Notes: a model not told the origin generated them from the sequence alone. A stretch of DNA of 64,000 nucleotides from Nocardia cyriacigeorgica (GCF_005863245.1 NZ_VBUT01000001.1:372001-436000), one strand, 5' to 3'; numbered from the stretch's first letter, positions 8,332 through 18,832 are shown. Translations and numbers: made by a program.

Positions 8332-8604
8332 TTACTTGGCCTTCTCCAGGACCTCGACCAGACGCCAGCGCTTGGTGGCCGACAGCGGACGGGTCTCCAT
8401 CAGCTGAACGCGGTCGCCGATGCCGGCGATCTCGTTCTCGTCGTGCGCCTTCACCTTGGAGGTGGTGCGAATGATCTTGCCGTAGAGCGGGTGCCGGTTA
8501 CGGTCTTCCAGCTCGACGACGATCGTCTTGTTCATCTTGTCCGAGACAACGTAGCCGGTACGAACCTTGCGGCTGTTGCGCTGCCCTTCCACTTTTTCGC
8601 TCAT
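8332..8604 (-). CDS. rpsQ: 30S ribosomal protein S17
   Basis: A 90-residue S17, recognised by [24 protein letters not shown] and [22 protein letters not shown]. It binds 16S rRNA early in 30S assembly. It is the last gene of the S10 operon: its ATG overlaps the rpmC stop by four bases (translational coupling) and a strong hairpin follows its stop. Confidence 0.97.
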   Translation of the reverse strand: MSEKVEGQRNSRKVRTGYVVSDKMNKTIVVELEDRNRHPLYGKIIRTTSKVKAHDENEIAGIGDRVQLMETRPLSATKRWRLVEVLEKAK

Positions 8605-8840
8605 GCCGCATCTCCCTTACCAGCGGGTCCGGTGGCCAGACCGAGCTCGCGCTCACGCATGACCGTGTAGATACGCGCGATCTCGTGACGCACCACACGC
8701 AGACGACGGTTGTTGTCCAACTGTCCCGTCGCCATCTGGAAGCGCAGGTTGAACAGCTCTTCCTTCGACTCGCGCAGGCGGGCGACGAGCTCCTCTTCGG
8801 TGAGCTCACGGAGCTCTGCGGCCGGTGTTCCGGTAGCCAT
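8601..8840 (-). CDS. rpmC: 50S ribosomal protein L29
   Basis: A 79-residue L29 with the two-helix core [20 protein letters not shown] and [13 protein letters not shown]; it forms part of the exit-tunnel rim of the 50S subunit. The start is ATG 8840, which overlaps the rplP stop as TGATG. A longer in-frame start at 8873 would lie inside rplP and is rejected. An Ala/Gly-rich extension follows the second helix. Confidence 0.96.
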   Translation of the reverse strand: MATGTPAAELRELTEEELVARLRESKEELFNLRFQMATGQLDNNRRLRVVRHEIARIYTVMRERELGLATGPAGKGDAA

Positions 8841-9256
8841 CAGAACTGCTCCTCCCTGGTCACGATCCTGCACTTCATGGGGAGCTTGTGCATCGCGCGG
8901 CGCAGGGCCTCACGAGCAATCTCCTCGTTGGGGTAAGACATTTCGAACATCACGCGGCCGGGCTTGACGTTCGCGACCCACCACTCCGGCGAACCCTTAC
9001 CGGAACCCATGCGGGTTTCGGCGGGCTTCTTGGTGAGCGGGCGATCCGGGTAGATGTTGATCCAGATCTTGCCGCCACGCTTGATGTGGCGGGTCATCGC
9101 GATACGCGCCGACTCGATCTGCCGGTTGGTGACGTACGCAGGCTCGAGCGCCTGGATACCGAACTCACCGAACGCCACCGAGGTGCCGCCCTTGGCCATA
9201 CCGGACCGGCTCGGGTGATGCTGCTTGCGGTGCTTGACCTTGCGAGGCATCAGCAT
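8840..9256 (-). CDS. rplP: 50S ribosomal protein L16
   Basis: A 138-residue L16 beginning [17 protein letters not shown], matching the family N-terminus, with the conserved [17 protein letters not shown] core. It helps organise the tRNA-binding and peptidyl-transferase region of 23S rRNA. ATG 9256 follows AGGAGGGC and lies three bases after the rpsC stop; the ATG six bases later is less likely because homologues carry the two extra residues. Confidence 0.97.
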   Translation of the reverse strand: MLMPRKVKHRKQHHPSRSGMAKGGTSVAFGEFGIQALEPAYVTNRQIESARIAMTRHIKRGGKIWINIYPDRPLTKKPAETRMGSGKGSPEWWVANVKPGRVMFEMSYPNEEIAREALRRAMHKLPMKCRIVTREEQF

Positions 9257-9259
9257 GCG

Positions 9260-10057
<798 letters not shown>

Positions 10058-10459
10058 TTACTTTGCCCCTCCCTTCCGGCGGCTGCGAGTGGCGCCGGCA
10101 GTGGGCACGCTCTCGACCTCGATGGTGATGTGGCTGGTGCGCTTGCGGATCCGGAACGCGCGGCCCTGGGCCCGCGGCTGGAAACGCTTCATGGTGGCGC
10201 CCTCGTCGACGTAGGCCGTCGAGATCACCAGCGTGTCGGGGTTGAGGCCGAGGTTGTTCTCGGCGTTCGCCGCGGCGCTCGCCACGACCTTGGCAACCGG
10301 TTCGCTCGCGGCCTGCGGCGCGAACTTCAGGATCGCCAGAGCGTCTTCGACCCGCTTGCCGCGGACCAGGTCCACGACGCGACGAGCCTTCATCGGGGTG
10401 ACGCGCACGTGCTTGGCGGTCGCCCGGGCAGTGGGGTTCTGAGTCTCAGTGGTCGTCAT
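10058..10459 (-). CDS. rplV: 50S ribosomal protein L22
   Basis: A 133-residue L22 with [21 protein letters not shown] and the beta-hairpin region [29 protein letters not shown], which lines the nascent-chain exit tunnel where macrolides bind. Its ATG overlaps the rpsS stop by four bases and its stop abuts rpsC. Confidence 0.97.
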   Translation of the reverse strand: MTTTETQNPTARATAKHVRVTPMKARRVVDLVRGKRVEDALAILKFAPQAASEPVAKVVASAAANAENNLGLNPDTLVISTAYVDEGATMKRFQPRAQGRAFRIRKRTSHITIEVESVPTAGATRSRRKGGAK

Positions 10460-10737
10460 CGCCGCTTGCTCTTCCGGTCTTCCTTGACGTGGCTCTTGAA
10501 CGTCCTGGTCGGCGCGAACTCACCGAGCTTGTGCCCGACCATGTTCTCCGAGACGAACACCGGCACGTGCTTGCGGCCGTCGTGGACGGCGAAGGTGTGA
10601 CCGATGAAATCCGGGGTGATGGTCGAACGACGCGACCAGGTCTTGATGACCTGCTTGGTGCCCTTGTCGTTCTGCACGTCCACCTTCGCTTGGAGGTGGT
10701 CGTCGACGAACGGGCCCTTCTTGAGGCTGCGTGGCAT
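10456..10737 (-). CDS. rpsS: 30S ribosomal protein S19
   Basis: A 93-residue S19 with the invariant [14 protein letters not shown] start, [25 protein letters not shown] and the [15 protein letters not shown] tail. It is in the 30S head with S13, near the A site. A GGAGGTAAGA ribosome site lies 5-14 nt before the ATG, in the 15-nt gap after rplB. Confidence 0.97.
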   Translation of the reverse strand: MPRSLKKGPFVDDHLQAKVDVQNDKGTKQVIKTWSRRSTITPDFIGHTFAVHDGRKHVPVFVSENMVGHKLGEFAPTRTFKSHVKEDRKSKRR

Positions 10738-10752
10738 TTCTTACCTCCTCCT

Positions 10753-11589
10753 TCAGCGCTTCTTGCCGGTCTTACGGCGGCGGACGATGAGCTTGTCGCT
10801 CGGGCGGTTGGGCTTGCGGGTGCGGCCTTCCGGCTGACCCCACGGCGAGACCGGGTGGCGACCACCGGAGGTCTTGCCCTCACCACCACCGTGCGGGTGG
10901 TCGACCGGGTTCATGACGACACCACGGACCGTGGGACGGCGTCCCTTCCAGCGCATACGGCCGGCCTTGCCCCAGTTGATGTTCGACTGCTCGGCGTTGC
11001 CGACCTCGCCGACGGTGGCGCGGCAGCGCACGTCGACGCGGCGGATCTCACCGGAGGGCATACGCAGCGTGGCGTACGGGCCTTCCTTACCAAGCAGCTG
11101 GATGCTCATACCGGCCGAACGGGCCAGCTTGGCACCGCCGCCGGGACGCAGCTCCACCGCGTGGATGGTGGTACCGGTGGGGATGTTGCGCAGCGGCAGG
11201 TTGTTACCCGGCTTGATGTCGGCGGTGGGGCCGGACTCGATCGGGGTGCCCTGCGTCACGCCCTTGGGGGCGATGATGTAGCGCTTCTCGCCGTCGCGGT
11301 AGTGCAGCAGCGCGATGTTCGCGGTCCGGTTGGGGTCGTACTCGATGTGCGCGACCTTGGCCGGGATGCCGTCCTTGTCCAGGCGACGGAAGTCGATCAC
11401 GCGGTAGGCCCGCTTGTGACCGCCACCGCGGTGCCGGGTGGTGATGCGGCCGTGGGCGTTACGACCACCGCTCTTGGTGAGCGGACGGATCAGCGACTTC
11501 TCGGGGGTCGACCGGGTGATCTCGGCGAAGTCCGAGACAGACGACCCGCGGCGGCCCGGGGTTGTCGGCTTGTACTTACGGATTGCCAT
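10753..11589 (-). CDS. rplB: 50S ribosomal protein L2
   Basis: A 278-residue L2, [21 protein letters not shown] at the start and the highly conserved [26 protein letters not shown] near the C-terminus, which includes the His implicated in peptidyl-transferase organisation. Full length for the family. It lies 33 nt downstream of rplW. Confidence 0.98.
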   Translation of the reverse strand: MAIRKYKPTTPGRRGSSVSDFAEITRSTPEKSLIRPLTKSGGRNAHGRITTRHRGGGHKRAYRVIDFRRLDKDGIPAKVAHIEYDPNRTANIALLHYRDGEKRYIIAPKGVTQGTPIESGPTADIKPGNNLPLRNIPTGTTIHAVELRPGGGAKLARSAGMSIQLLGKEGPYATLRMPSGEIRRVDVRCRATVGEVGNAEQSNINWGKAGRMRWKGRRPTVRGVVMNPVDHPHGGGEGKTSGGRHPVSPWGQPEGRTRKPNRPSDKLIVRRRKTGKKR

Positions 11590-11622
11590 GAGTTCTTCTC
11601 TGCTTTCTGGATTCCCAGGCGC

Positions 11623-11928
11623 TTACGCGACCGGGCCTCCGAAGATCTCGATGGGCTTGCTGTCGGCCGAGATGGTCACGAGCGCGCGCTTGGTGTTCTT
11701 GCGCTTGCCGTAACCGAAGCGGGTCCGCTTGCGCTTGCCCTGACGGTTGGCGGTGTTGACGCTGGTCACCTTGACGCCGAAGACCTTCTCGACGGCGATC
11801 TTGATCTGCGTCTTGTTCGAGTCCGGGTGCACCAGGAAGGTGTAGGTACCTTCCTCGATCAGCCCGTAGGACTTCTCCGAGATGACCGGCGCAAGCAGGA
11901 TGTCGCGGGGGTCGGCGATGGTGGTCAC
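11623..11928 (-). CDS. rplW: 50S ribosomal protein L23
   Basis: A 101-residue L23 ([49 protein letters not shown]). It sits at the exit tunnel and docks trigger factor and SRP. Its start overlaps the rplD stop by four bases. Confidence 0.97.
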   Translation of the reverse strand: MTTIADPRDILLAPVISEKSYGLIEEGTYTFLVHPDSNKTQIKIAVEKVFGVKVTSVNTANRQGKRKRTRFGYGKRKNTKRALVTISADSKPIEIFGGPVA

Positions 11929-12605
11929 TTGCTCTCCTCCTGTGCCGCCTCAGCCGGCCCGTGCACGAAGGCGTTGAGGGCCTCGACGCTGAACACGACT
12001 TCGTCGCTTTCCAGCACGTCGTAGGTGTTGAGCTGATCCGGCGCGATCGGGTGCACGAACTCGAGGTTCTGCACGCTCTTCCAGGCCGCGATGTCCTCGC
12101 GACCGAGCACGACCAGGAACTTCTTCCGGTCCGACAGCTCGGACAGGAAGGTCTTCGCGGTCTTGGTCGACGGGGTCTGGCCGGCGACCAGTTCGCTGAT
12201 CACGTGGATCCGCTCGTTGCGCGCGCGGTCCGACAGCGCTCCGCGCAGCGCGGCGCGGATCATCTTCTTCGGGGTCCGCTGGCTGTAGTCGCGCGGCTTC
12301 GGGCCGTGCACGGTGCCACCGCCGGCGAACTGCGGCGCGCGGGTCGAGCCCTGACGGGCGCGGCCGGTGCCCTTCTGCCGGTACGGCTTCTTGCCACCAC
12401 CGCGGACTTCACCGCGGGTCTTGGTGGAGTGCGTGCCCTGACGCGCGGCGGCGAGCTGGGCAACGACCACCTGGTGCATCAGCGCGATGTTGGCGGTGGT
12501 GTCGAAGATCTCCGCGGGGAGTTCGACGGTGCCGTTGGTCTTGCCACCCAGTTCCTTGACCGGCAGGGTCAGGTTGGTCTTCTTCTCAGTGCTCACAGCG
12601 CTCAT
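11925..12605 (-). CDS. rplD: 50S ribosomal protein L4
   Basis: A 226-residue L4. The tunnel-lining loop is seen in [37 protein letters not shown], followed by [22 protein letters not shown] short acidic/Ala-rich tail ([12 protein letters not shown]) ends the protein. In E. coli L4 also regulates the S10 operon autogenously; whether that holds here is not shown by the sequence. It is translationally coupled to rplC and rplW. Confidence 0.97.
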   Translation of the reverse strand: MSAVSTEKKTNLTLPVKELGGKTNGTVELPAEIFDTTANIALMHQVVVAQLAAARQGTHSTKTRGEVRGGGKKPYRQKGTGRARQGSTRAPQFAGGGTVHGPKPRDYSQRTPKKMIRAALRGALSDRARNERIHVISELVAGQTPSTKTAKTFLSELSDRKKFLVVLGREDIAAWKSVQNLEFVHPIAPDQLNTYDVLESDEVVFSVEALNAFVHGPAEAAQEESK

Positions 12606-13267
12606 GCGTGCGCACCACCCTTCACGGCGCTCTTGACGATCACGACGCCGCCCTTGCGACCCGGGATCGCACCCTTGATCAGCAGCAGGCCGTTCTCGGC
12701 GTCCACCTTGTGAACCGACAGGTTCTGCGTGGTGACGCGGTCGTTACCCATGCGGCCCGACATGCGCATGCCCTTGAACACGCGGCCGGGGGTGGCGCAG
12801 CCACCGATGGAACCCGGGCGACGGTGCACGGCCTGCGCACCGTGGGATGCACCCTGGCCACGGAAGCCGTGGCGCTTCATGGTGCCGGCGAAGCCCTTGC
12901 CCTTGCTGGTGCCGGTGACGTCGACGTAGGTGCCCTCTTCGAACACGTCGGCGGAGAGCTCCTGGCCGACCTCGAAGGAGGAGGCGTCGGCGACGCGGAT
13001 CTCCGCGATGTGCCGGCGCGGCGTGACGCCGGCCTTGGCGAACTGGCCGGCGACCGGCTTGTTCACCTTGCGCGGGTCGATCGCGCCGAAGGCGAGCTGC
13101 ACGGCGCTGTAGCCGTCGCGCTCTTCGGTGCGGATCTGGGTGACGACGTTCGGTCCGGCCTTGATGACGGTCACCGGGACGACGCGGTTCTTCTCGTCGA
13201 ACACCTGGGTCATGCCGAGCTTGGTGCCCAGGATGCCGGCCGCTGGCCTGTTCTTGTTATCAGTCAT
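12602..13267 (-). CDS. rplC: 50S ribosomal protein L3
   Basis: A 221-residue L3 with [25 protein letters not shown] and the conserved [37 protein letters not shown] loop that reaches toward the peptidyl-transferase centre. I chose ATG 13267, which follows GGGGACTCGAGAC; an in-frame GTG at 13285, overlapping the rpsJ stop, would add six residues. The stop overlaps rplD by four bases. Confidence 0.96.
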   Translation of the reverse strand: MTDNKNRPAAGILGTKLGMTQVFDEKNRVVPVTVIKAGPNVVTQIRTEERDGYSAVQLAFGAIDPRKVNKPVAGQFAKAGVTPRRHIAEIRVADASSFEVGQELSADVFEEGTYVDVTGTSKGKGFAGTMKRHGFRGQGASHGAQAVHRRPGSIGGCATPGRVFKGMRMSGRMGNDRVTTQNLSVHKVDAENGLLLIKGAIPGRKGGVVIVKSAVKGGAHA

Positions 13268-13281
13268 GTCTCGAGTCCCCG

Positions 13282-13587
13282 TCACTGAATGTTGACGTCG
13301 ACGCTGGCCGGCAGGTCGATACGCATGAGCGCGTCGACCGTCTTCGGCGTCGGGTCGAGGATGTCGATCAGCCGCTTGTGCGTACGCATCTCGAAGTGCT
13401 CGCGCGAGTCCTTGTACTTGTGCGGCGAACGGATGACGCAGTACACGTTCTTTTCGGTCGGCAACGGCACCGGCCCGACGACCCGGGCCCCAGTGCGGGT
13501 CACCGTCTCGACGATCTTGCGCGCAGACGCGTCGATCGCCTCGTGGTCATAGGCCTTGAGCCTGATGCGGATCTTCTGTCCCGCCAC
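13282..13587 (-). CDS. rpsJ: 30S ribosomal protein S10
   Basis: A 101-residue S10 ([63 protein letters not shown]). It is a 30S head protein and also NusE in transcription antitermination. It is the first gene of the operon and starts with GTG at 13587 after AGAAAAGGACACTTAGC. Confidence 0.97.
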   Translation of the reverse strand: MAGQKIRIRLKAYDHEAIDASARKIVETVTRTGARVVGPVPLPTEKNVYCVIRSPHKYKDSREHFEMRTHKRLIDILDPTPKTVDALMRIDLPASVDVNIQ

Positions 13588-14020
13588 GCTAAGTGTCCTT
13601 TTCTCCGCTTTCGTTCGTGATCCGGAAGCTGGGCTTCCGTACCACCCTCATTGGCACAGTCCGAACACACGAAGACGTCTCAGGGAGACCACGACCGGGA
13701 CGCACCCAGTCTTCGCCGCTGTTCATCTGTCATGGTTCTCCGGTCCACGCGGTCGGGCGTGTCGCCCGCCCGCTCATTCCTCGGCCCCGGAAATCACTCC
13801 ATGTCAGGCCCGGAACACTGTCCCGGACGTACCCACACCGAAAACGGTGAGGTACACGATTTGGTACTGCCTGCCCCGCCCGACCAACCGTTTCACAGAA
13901 ACGGGCACGGCCCGGTGCAAGGCAACCCGAACAGTATGCCCGAAGGCTCCAGCCCGATCAAATCGGGGTCGCCGCGCCCGGGAAAACCGGGCTGACGTGC
14001 ACCGTCACGGCCTACTACCC
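13588..14020 (-). promoter_or_regulatory. S10 operon leader/promoter region (no gene seen)
   Basis: About 430 nt without a credible gene, between rpsJ (minus) and the DUF4442 gene (plus). It must hold the S10 operon promoter and leader. A compact hairpin lies at 13623-13639 (CGGAAGC, loop TGG, GCTTCCG), 36 nt upstream of the rpsJ start. I could not pick out a convincing -35/-10 pair. Confidence 0.5.
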
Positions 14021-14048
14021 GGCTATCTTACCGAGGAGTAAGATAGCC
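14021..14048. promoter_or_regulatory. Perfect 11-bp inverted repeat over the ribosome site of the DUF4442 gene
   Basis: GGCTATCTTAC (14021-14031) and GTAAGATAGCC (14038-14048) form a perfect palindrome with a 6-nt spacer, CGAGGA, which contains the only GGA-type ribosome-site candidate. The right arm ends 3 nt before the ATG at 14052. It may be an operator for a dimeric repressor, a translational hairpin, or both. Confidence 0.6.
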
Positions 14049-14051
14049 CGC

Positions 14052-14528
14052 ATGACCAAAGAGACCGCGACCTACCGCGGCTGGAAGAAGCTGCCGGACA
14101 ACCGCCTGGGCCACACCCTGTTCTCGCTCGGCATGGTCGCGCGGGTGCCCTACTTCGGCACCGTGCTCCCCAATGTCGTGCGGCTCGAGCCGGGCCTGTG
14201 CGAGGTCACCTCGCCGAAATGGTTCGGCATCCACAACCATCTCGGCACCTTCCACGCCATCGCGGCGTGCAATCTGGCCGAGGTCGCCATGGGCATGCTC
14301 AGCGAAGCGACCGTGCCCGCCAGCCACCGCTGGATCCCCAAAGCGATGAACGTGCAGTACCTGGCCAAGGCCGAGACCGGGCTGCGGGCGGTGGCGAAAC
14401 TGCCGGAGATCCCGGATTTCGACACGATCGTCGAGGGCACTGAGATGGTGGTGCCGGTGTCGATCTACGACAAGCACGACCTCGAGGTCGTGCACGCCGA
14501 CATCACCACCTGGGTCACCCCGAAGTAG
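14052..14528 (+). CDS. DUF4442 hotdog-fold protein (thioesterase-like)
   Basis: A 158-residue protein of the DUF4442 family, which has a hotdog fold related to PaaI-type acyl-CoA thioesterases. The N-terminal helix and the IHNHLGTFHAIAACNLAEVAMGML segment occupy the position of the hotdog central helix. The role is probably hydrolysis or binding of an acyl-CoA; the substrate cannot be read from the sequence. It starts at ATG 14052 directly after a perfect palindrome and converges on the lipase gene. Confidence 0.75.
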   Translation: MTKETATYRGWKKLPDNRLGHTLFSLGMVARVPYFGTVLPNVVRLEPGLCEVTSPKWFGIHNHLGTFHAIAACNLAEVAMGMLSEATVPASHRWIPKAMNVQYLAKAETGLRAVAKLPEIPDFDTIVEGTEMVVPVSIYDKHDLEVVHADITTWVTPK

Positions 14529-14550
14529 GCCGCGGACGGGCCGCCGCTGC

Positions 14551-15504
14551 TCAGCAGGGCAGCGGGCGGTCCCGGCCGTCGAGGGCATTGACCACAACGG
14601 TGATCGCGCGGGCATCGGCGAGCATGGAGCTGTGATCGGCCCGGTCGGACGGGCAGCCGTCCTGCAACCAGATATTGCGGTCGTCGGCGTCGGGGTGGGC
14701 GAGCAGGGCGGTGTCGGTCGGTGTGATCACCGTGTCGGCGCGCGAGGCGATGGCGGTGTAGCGGATTCCGGGCAGTGTCTCGCCGCTCGCGTTCAGCCTG
14801 ACCAGCAGCGGTGAACCCGCGGCCTGCTGGGCACCGGGGGTGCCGAAGACCTGGGTGGCGATCTGCGCGTCGGTCAGCCCGAGCGAGGCGAGATCCGGAT
14901 ACATCTCGCGCAGCCCGTCCCAGGTGGTGCCCCGATACGGCGTGCCGAGCGTGACCACGGTCGCGATCTCGGCGCCGCCGCGTTCGCGCAGGTACTGCCG
15001 GATCACGGTGCCGCCGGTGGAATGGCCGACCAGCGCGATGCGCGGGGCGCCGGTGCGTTCGCGCACGGTGCGCACCACGTCGGCGAGTTCATCGGCCATG
15101 CTCTCGATCGAGGCCACGCCCCACACCGGGCGACCGGACAGCGCCGCACCCACCGGCCCGACGCCGACCGACGAGCCTGCGTGCCCACTGACCGCGTCCA
15201 CCAGGGCCGGGCCCTGACCCAGATTCGCGGCGAACACGCAGTGCCCCTCGGCGCGCAGAGCCGGGGCCAGTACCCCGAAGCTGCGGGTGACGTCGGTGCC
15301 GGAGCCGTGTACCAGCAGCACCGGCTCCCGGTTCGGGGCGAGGACGCACCCGGAATCGTTGGCGCCGGGCAGCTGCGGAAGGAGCACCTGCGCCGTCCCG
15401 GACGGCGCGAGAGTGATCGCCGCGATTGCGACGGTCGTCACTACAACGGCGAGGCGGATCGCCCCGCGGACCCGATCTCCGAGGGCCGGTATTCGAAGGC
15501 GCAT
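14551..15504 (-). CDS. Secreted lipase/esterase (alpha/beta hydrolase, lipase class 2 type)
   Basis: 317 residues with an N-terminal hydrophobic segment (IRLAVVVTTVAIAAITL) and an A-x-A-like site (SGTAQ) consistent with Sec export. The catalytic domain has the oxyanion strand VLLVHGSGTD, the nucleophile elbow GHSTGG, and later Asp (ASRADTVITP) and His (RADHSSM) candidates. Four or more Cys suggest extracellular disulfides. Such proteins hydrolyse triacylglycerols or esters outside the cell. The ATG lies one base after the stop of the Ag85-like esterase (TGACATG), so the two secreted enzymes form an operon. Confidence 0.8.
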   Translation of the reverse strand: MRLRIPALGDRVRGAIRLAVVVTTVAIAAITLAPSGTAQVLLPQLPGANDSGCVLAPNREPVLLVHGSGTDVTRSFGVLAPALRAEGHCVFAANLGQGPALVDAVSGHAGSSVGVGPVGAALSGRPVWGVASIESMADELADVVRTVRERTGAPRIALVGHSTGGTVIRQYLRERGGAEIATVVTLGTPYRGTTWDGLREMYPDLASLGLTDAQIATQVFGTPGAQQAAGSPLLVRLNASGETLPGIRYTAIASRADTVITPTDTALLAHPDADDRNIWLQDGCPSDRADHSSMLADARAITVVVNALDGRDRPLPC

Positions 15505-15505
15505 G

Positions 15506-16516
15506 TCATATCCCCAGCGCCGGAGCCAGCGTCGGCCAGGAATCCTTCAGCGCGTCCTGCCAGTAACCCCAGGAATGGGTGCCGTCGGGCCGGAAGTTGT
15601 AGGTCGCCGGAATTCCGAGATCATTGAGCCGGTCCTGCATATTGTGCGAGCAGTAATTCGTCGCGGCCTCGATGATTCCGCCGAGCACGATTTGATTCGC
15701 GAAAAGCCAAGGGCCCTCCAGCGAATACTTGCCGCCGTATTGGTCGTACATACCCGGCAGGCCGCTGCCGCTGGAAATGTAGAGCGCTTTTCCGCGCAGG
15801 CCCTCGGCCTGGACATAGGGGTCGTTGGCGGCCCAGGCCGGATCGCTCGGCGGGCCGTACATGTTCTCCTTGTCGGCCAGGCCCCATTCTTCGATGGTCA
15901 GCCGCACGAACTCCTGGCCGGCCGGATCGCTGATCTGGGCGCATCCGCTGTAGGCGGCCGCCGCGTCGTACAGGTCGCCGGTGGTGGCCGCCAGCGCCAG
16001 GCTGCTGGTGCCGGACATGGAGAAGCCCGCGATGCCGTTGCGCCCGCTGGTGCCGAGGTATTCATCGATCAGCGGCGGCAGCTCACTGGTGAGGAAGGTC
16101 TTCCACTTCTGCTTGCCCAGCCGCGGATCGTCGTGGCGCCAGTCGGCGTAGTAGCTGAACATGCCGCCGATCGGCGAGACCGCGTGCACGTTCTTATCGG
16201 CGAGGAAGTCCAGCACATCGGTCTTGGTCCCCCAATTGGAGCCGTCCACCCCGCCGCCCGCGCCGAGCAGCAGATACAACACCGGGCGCGGCACGCCGGT
16301 ATCGGCCGCCTTCATCACCTCGACCGGAATATCGAGATCCATCGCCGCCGAATGCACGGTCAGGGTGACATTGCGGGCGTCGCGCTCGGATACCGAAACA
16401 ATCGACGATGCCGCGCGGGAATCCGACGGCTCGGCGGACGCCGAGACGGGAAGGATCGCGGCCGCGGTCACGGCGGCGGCCAGCAGCCCGAGCTGGCGGA
16501 GGTAACGGCCTCTCAT
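15506..16516 (-). CDS. Antigen 85/mycolyltransferase-like secreted esterase, copy 1
   Basis: About 336 residues. The signal peptide (LGLLAAAVTAAAILPVSASA) is followed by the esterase-D/Ag85 alpha/beta fold: VLYLLLGAGGG, the nucleophile elbow GFSMSGT, and a C-terminal HSWGYW with the catalytic His. Ag85 proteins transfer mycolic acids between trehalose mycolates and arabinogalactan; related corynebacterineal proteins may only have esterase activity. I chose ATG 16516 because AGAAGGGAC precedes it and it begins the signal peptide; the start 66 nt upstream is worse. It is co-transcribed with the lipase and is a paralogue of the gene at 25875-26945. Confidence 0.83.
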   Translation of the reverse strand: MRGRYLRQLGLLAAAVTAAAILPVSASAEPSDSRAASSIVSVSERDARNVTLTVHSAAMDLDIPVEVMKAADTGVPRPVLYLLLGAGGGVDGSNWGTKTDVLDFLADKNVHAVSPIGGMFSYYADWRHDDPRLGKQKWKTFLTSELPPLIDEYLGTSGRNGIAGFSMSGTSSLALAATTGDLYDAAAAYSGCAQISDPAGQEFVRLTIEEWGLADKENMYGPPSDPAWAANDPYVQAEGLRGKALYISSGSGLPGMYDQYGGKYSLEGPWLFANQIVLGGIIEAATNYCSHNMQDRLNDLGIPATYNFRPDGTHSWGYWQDALKDSWPTLAPALGI

Positions 16517-16758
16517 GATGTCCCTTCTGCACAGTGGAACACCTCGATGCTCCGAAAGCAACGCTATGTTGCGGCACAACAACTTTCACGACTGGAATTG
16601 CGGGGACACCAGAAATGGGGGCAGCCGCCGGGGACGCGGCGACAGAATTCGGACCGATTCGAATTTCTCTGTAACACCGGCACTTTGCTCGTCGATATAT
16701 GGCGGCACGCACGCGGCGATGGTTGCGTCGGCGCGTCGGATGCGGTTTGAATGCCTCT

Positions 16759-17958
16759 ATGGCAGTCAGCGCGGTTCACCATGTCGACGTGTGCGTCGTC
16801 GGGCTCGGCCCCACCGGCCGGGCGCTGGCACACCGCGCCGAAGCCGCCGGCTTGTCCGTCGCCGCGATCGATCCCCGCCCCGACCGGCTGTGGCCGCCCA
16901 CCTACTCCTGCTGGGTGGACGAGCTGCCCGAATGGCTACCGCGGAGCGCCATCGCCACCCGGATCGAGGCGCCCACCGTCTGGGCCAGGACCGAACACCG
17001 CATCCCCCGGCCGTACTGCGTGCTGTCCAAGCCCGGCCTGCGCGATGCCCTGCCGCTGGACCCGGCAAACGTCCGCGCCGGACGCGCGGTGCGAGTGGAA
17101 CCGCATGTGGTGGAACTGGCCGACGGCACCGTCATCGCCGCCGACACCGTCGTCGACACCAGAGGCCTGCCCTCCCTCGGCGGGCGGCGGGCCGCCAGCG
17201 CACACGGCATCTTCGTCGACGCCGAGACCGCGGCGCCGATGGTGGCCGACGGTGAGGGCCTGCTGCTGGACTGGCGGCCGGAGAACGGCGCGAGCAATGA
17301 CGAGCCGCCGTCGTTCCTGTATTCGGTACCCCTCGGCGACGGCACGGTGATCTTCGAGGAGACCAGCCTCGGGTTGCGCGGCGGGATGCCGCAGCACGAA
17401 CTACGCAGGCGCACCCTGAACCGGCTGGCCGCGCACGGCATCCGGCTCACCGGCAGCGAACCGACCGAGGCCGCGCACTATCCGCTGGATCAGCCGCCGC
17501 CGAAGAAGGGCACCGGCCGGGTGGTCCCGTTCGGCTCGCGCGGCGGGATGATGCATCCGTGCACCGGCTACAGCGTCGCCGATTCGCTGGCGCTGGTGGA
17601 TACCGCGGTCGCCGCGATCCAGCAGGGCCGCGATCCGGTCGCCGCGCTGTGGTCACCGCGGGCGCGGCTGGTCTATTGGATGCGGATGCGCGGGCTGTGG
17701 GGGCTGGGCAGGCTGACGACCGAGCAGTCCATCGCCATGTTCGAGGCGTTCTTCACCGCCTCACCGCGCGGCCAGCGAGCGCTGCTGTCCTCCCACGACG
17801 ATTACACCGCGCTCGGCGCCGTGCTGGTCAACACCGTCGCCCACACCTGGCCGTTCCGCTGGCGTTACGACCTGGTCGGCTGGACCAACCGCAACCGCTG
17901 GGTGGGCTACGAATACGAGCCAGCGCCGGCCCGCGAAGAACCCCGCCGGATCGGCTGA
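16759..17958 (+). CDS. Lycopene cyclase, CrtL type
   Basis: About 399 residues with an N-terminal FAD/NAD-binding motif, VCVVGLGPTGRALA, and the CrtL signature WPPTYSCWVDELPEW; GGMMHPCTGYSVADSLAL is the conserved C-terminal block. It should cyclise linear lycopene ends to beta-ionone rings at the membrane. ATG 16759 puts the FAD loop at the N-terminus; an upstream start at 16699 would add 20 basic residues. No other carotenoid genes (crtE, crtB, crtI) are in the window, so it acts with genes elsewhere. Its stop is one base from that of the convergent ABC permease. Confidence 0.85.
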   Translation: MAVSAVHHVDVCVVGLGPTGRALAHRAEAAGLSVAAIDPRPDRLWPPTYSCWVDELPEWLPRSAIATRIEAPTVWARTEHRIPRPYCVLSKPGLRDALPLDPANVRAGRAVRVEPHVVELADGTVIAADTVVDTRGLPSLGGRRAASAHGIFVDAETAAPMVADGEGLLLDWRPENGASNDEPPSFLYSVPLGDGTVIFEETSLGLRGGMPQHELRRRTLNRLAAHGIRLTGSEPTEAAHYPLDQPPPKKGTGRVVPFGSRGGMMHPCTGYSVADSLALVDTAVAAIQQGRDPVAALWSPRARLVYWMRMRGLWGLGRLTTEQSIAMFEAFFTASPRGQRALLSSHDDYTALGAVLVNTVAHTWPFRWRYDLVGWTNRNRWVGYEYEPAPAREEPRRIG

Positions 17959-17959
17959 A

Positions 17960-18832
17960 TCAGGCGCCGGTTTCCGCCGCTCGCCGGTAGCCGCGCACCG
18001 CCGGGTAGGCGAACACGACGACGATGCCGACGGTCCACAGCAGCGTCTCGAGCATCGGCTCGGCCACCGGCCCGCCGTAGGACAGTCCGCGCATGGCGTC
18101 GATGGCGCAGCTCATCGGCTGATTGGCCACGATGTCCTGCAACCACACCGGGTAGGCGTAGACCGGGACGAAGCCGGAGTTGAAGAACATCAGCAGGGTG
18201 TTGATGATGCCGATGACGTTGACCAGCATGACGCCCTCGGTCAGCGTCGCCAGCGCCGTGACGAACACCGCGAACCCGACGCCGAACAGCACCGGGATGC
18301 CGATCAGGGCCAGCGCCGCCACCGGTCCCTGATCGAACCGGAACCCGATGCAGAACCCGACCGCGATCACGAACAGCGTGGTGACCAGCACCCGGATGGC
18401 CTCGGCGAACAAGCGCCCGGTCAGGCCGGCGGCCCGGTGCACCGGCATGGTCCAGAACCGGCCGAGCAGCCCGGTGGCCTTCTCGGTCTTGAAGCCGAGC
18501 GCGCTGACCACCGCGCCCGCCATCGCCGCGACCAGTGTGATCATCGGGACGGTGCCGTAGACGCTGGGTTTGCCGGTGGCCGCGGTGATCGAATCGCCGA
18601 GCACGATCCAGAACATCAGCAGCGTCAACGCCGGGTACAGGATGGTCTGGATGGTGGTCGCGGGATCGCGAGCCCACACCAGCAGCAGCCGCTTGGTTTG
18701 GATCAGGCTGTGGGTCCACCAGTTACCGAGCGAACCCTCCGAGCGCGCGTGCACGGTCGGCAGCGGGGTGTTCCAGCCCGGCTGCGCCGACGACGGCGCT
18801 TCGACGGTCTCGGGTGTCTGCACTGAACTCAT
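17960..18832 (-). CDS. ABC-2 type permease (DrrC-like), exporter subunit
   Basis: A ~290-residue membrane protein with six predicted transmembrane segments after a ~60-residue cytoplasmic N-terminus, typical of the daunorubicin-resistance DrrB/DrrC group. LMFFNSGFVPVYAYPVWLQDIVANQPMS is the conserved ABC-2 region before the last membrane spans. The start is ATG 18832, overlapping the upstream permease stop as ATGA; a longer in-frame extension to 19003 lies inside that gene. With the two upstream genes it forms a three-gene exporter operon. Confidence 0.88.
   Translation of the reverse strand: MSSVQTPETVEAPSSAQPGWNTPLPTVHARSEGSLGNWWTHSLIQTKRLLLVWARDPATTIQTILYPALTLLMFWIVLGDSITAATGKPSVYGTVPMITLVAAMAGAVVSALGFKTEKATGLLGRFWTMPVHRAAGLTGRLFAEAIRVLVTTLFVIAVGFCIGFRFDQGPVAALALIGIPVLFGVGFAVFVTALATLTEGVMLVNVIGIINTLLMFFNSGFVPVYAYPVWLQDIVANQPMSCAIDAMRGLSYGGPVAEPMLETLLWTVGIVVVFAYPAVRGYRRAAETGA

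Noticed and set aside
12608..13288. Plus-strand open frame opposite rplC
   Set aside because: Fully antisense to a recognised ribosomal protein gene; no motif in the translation.
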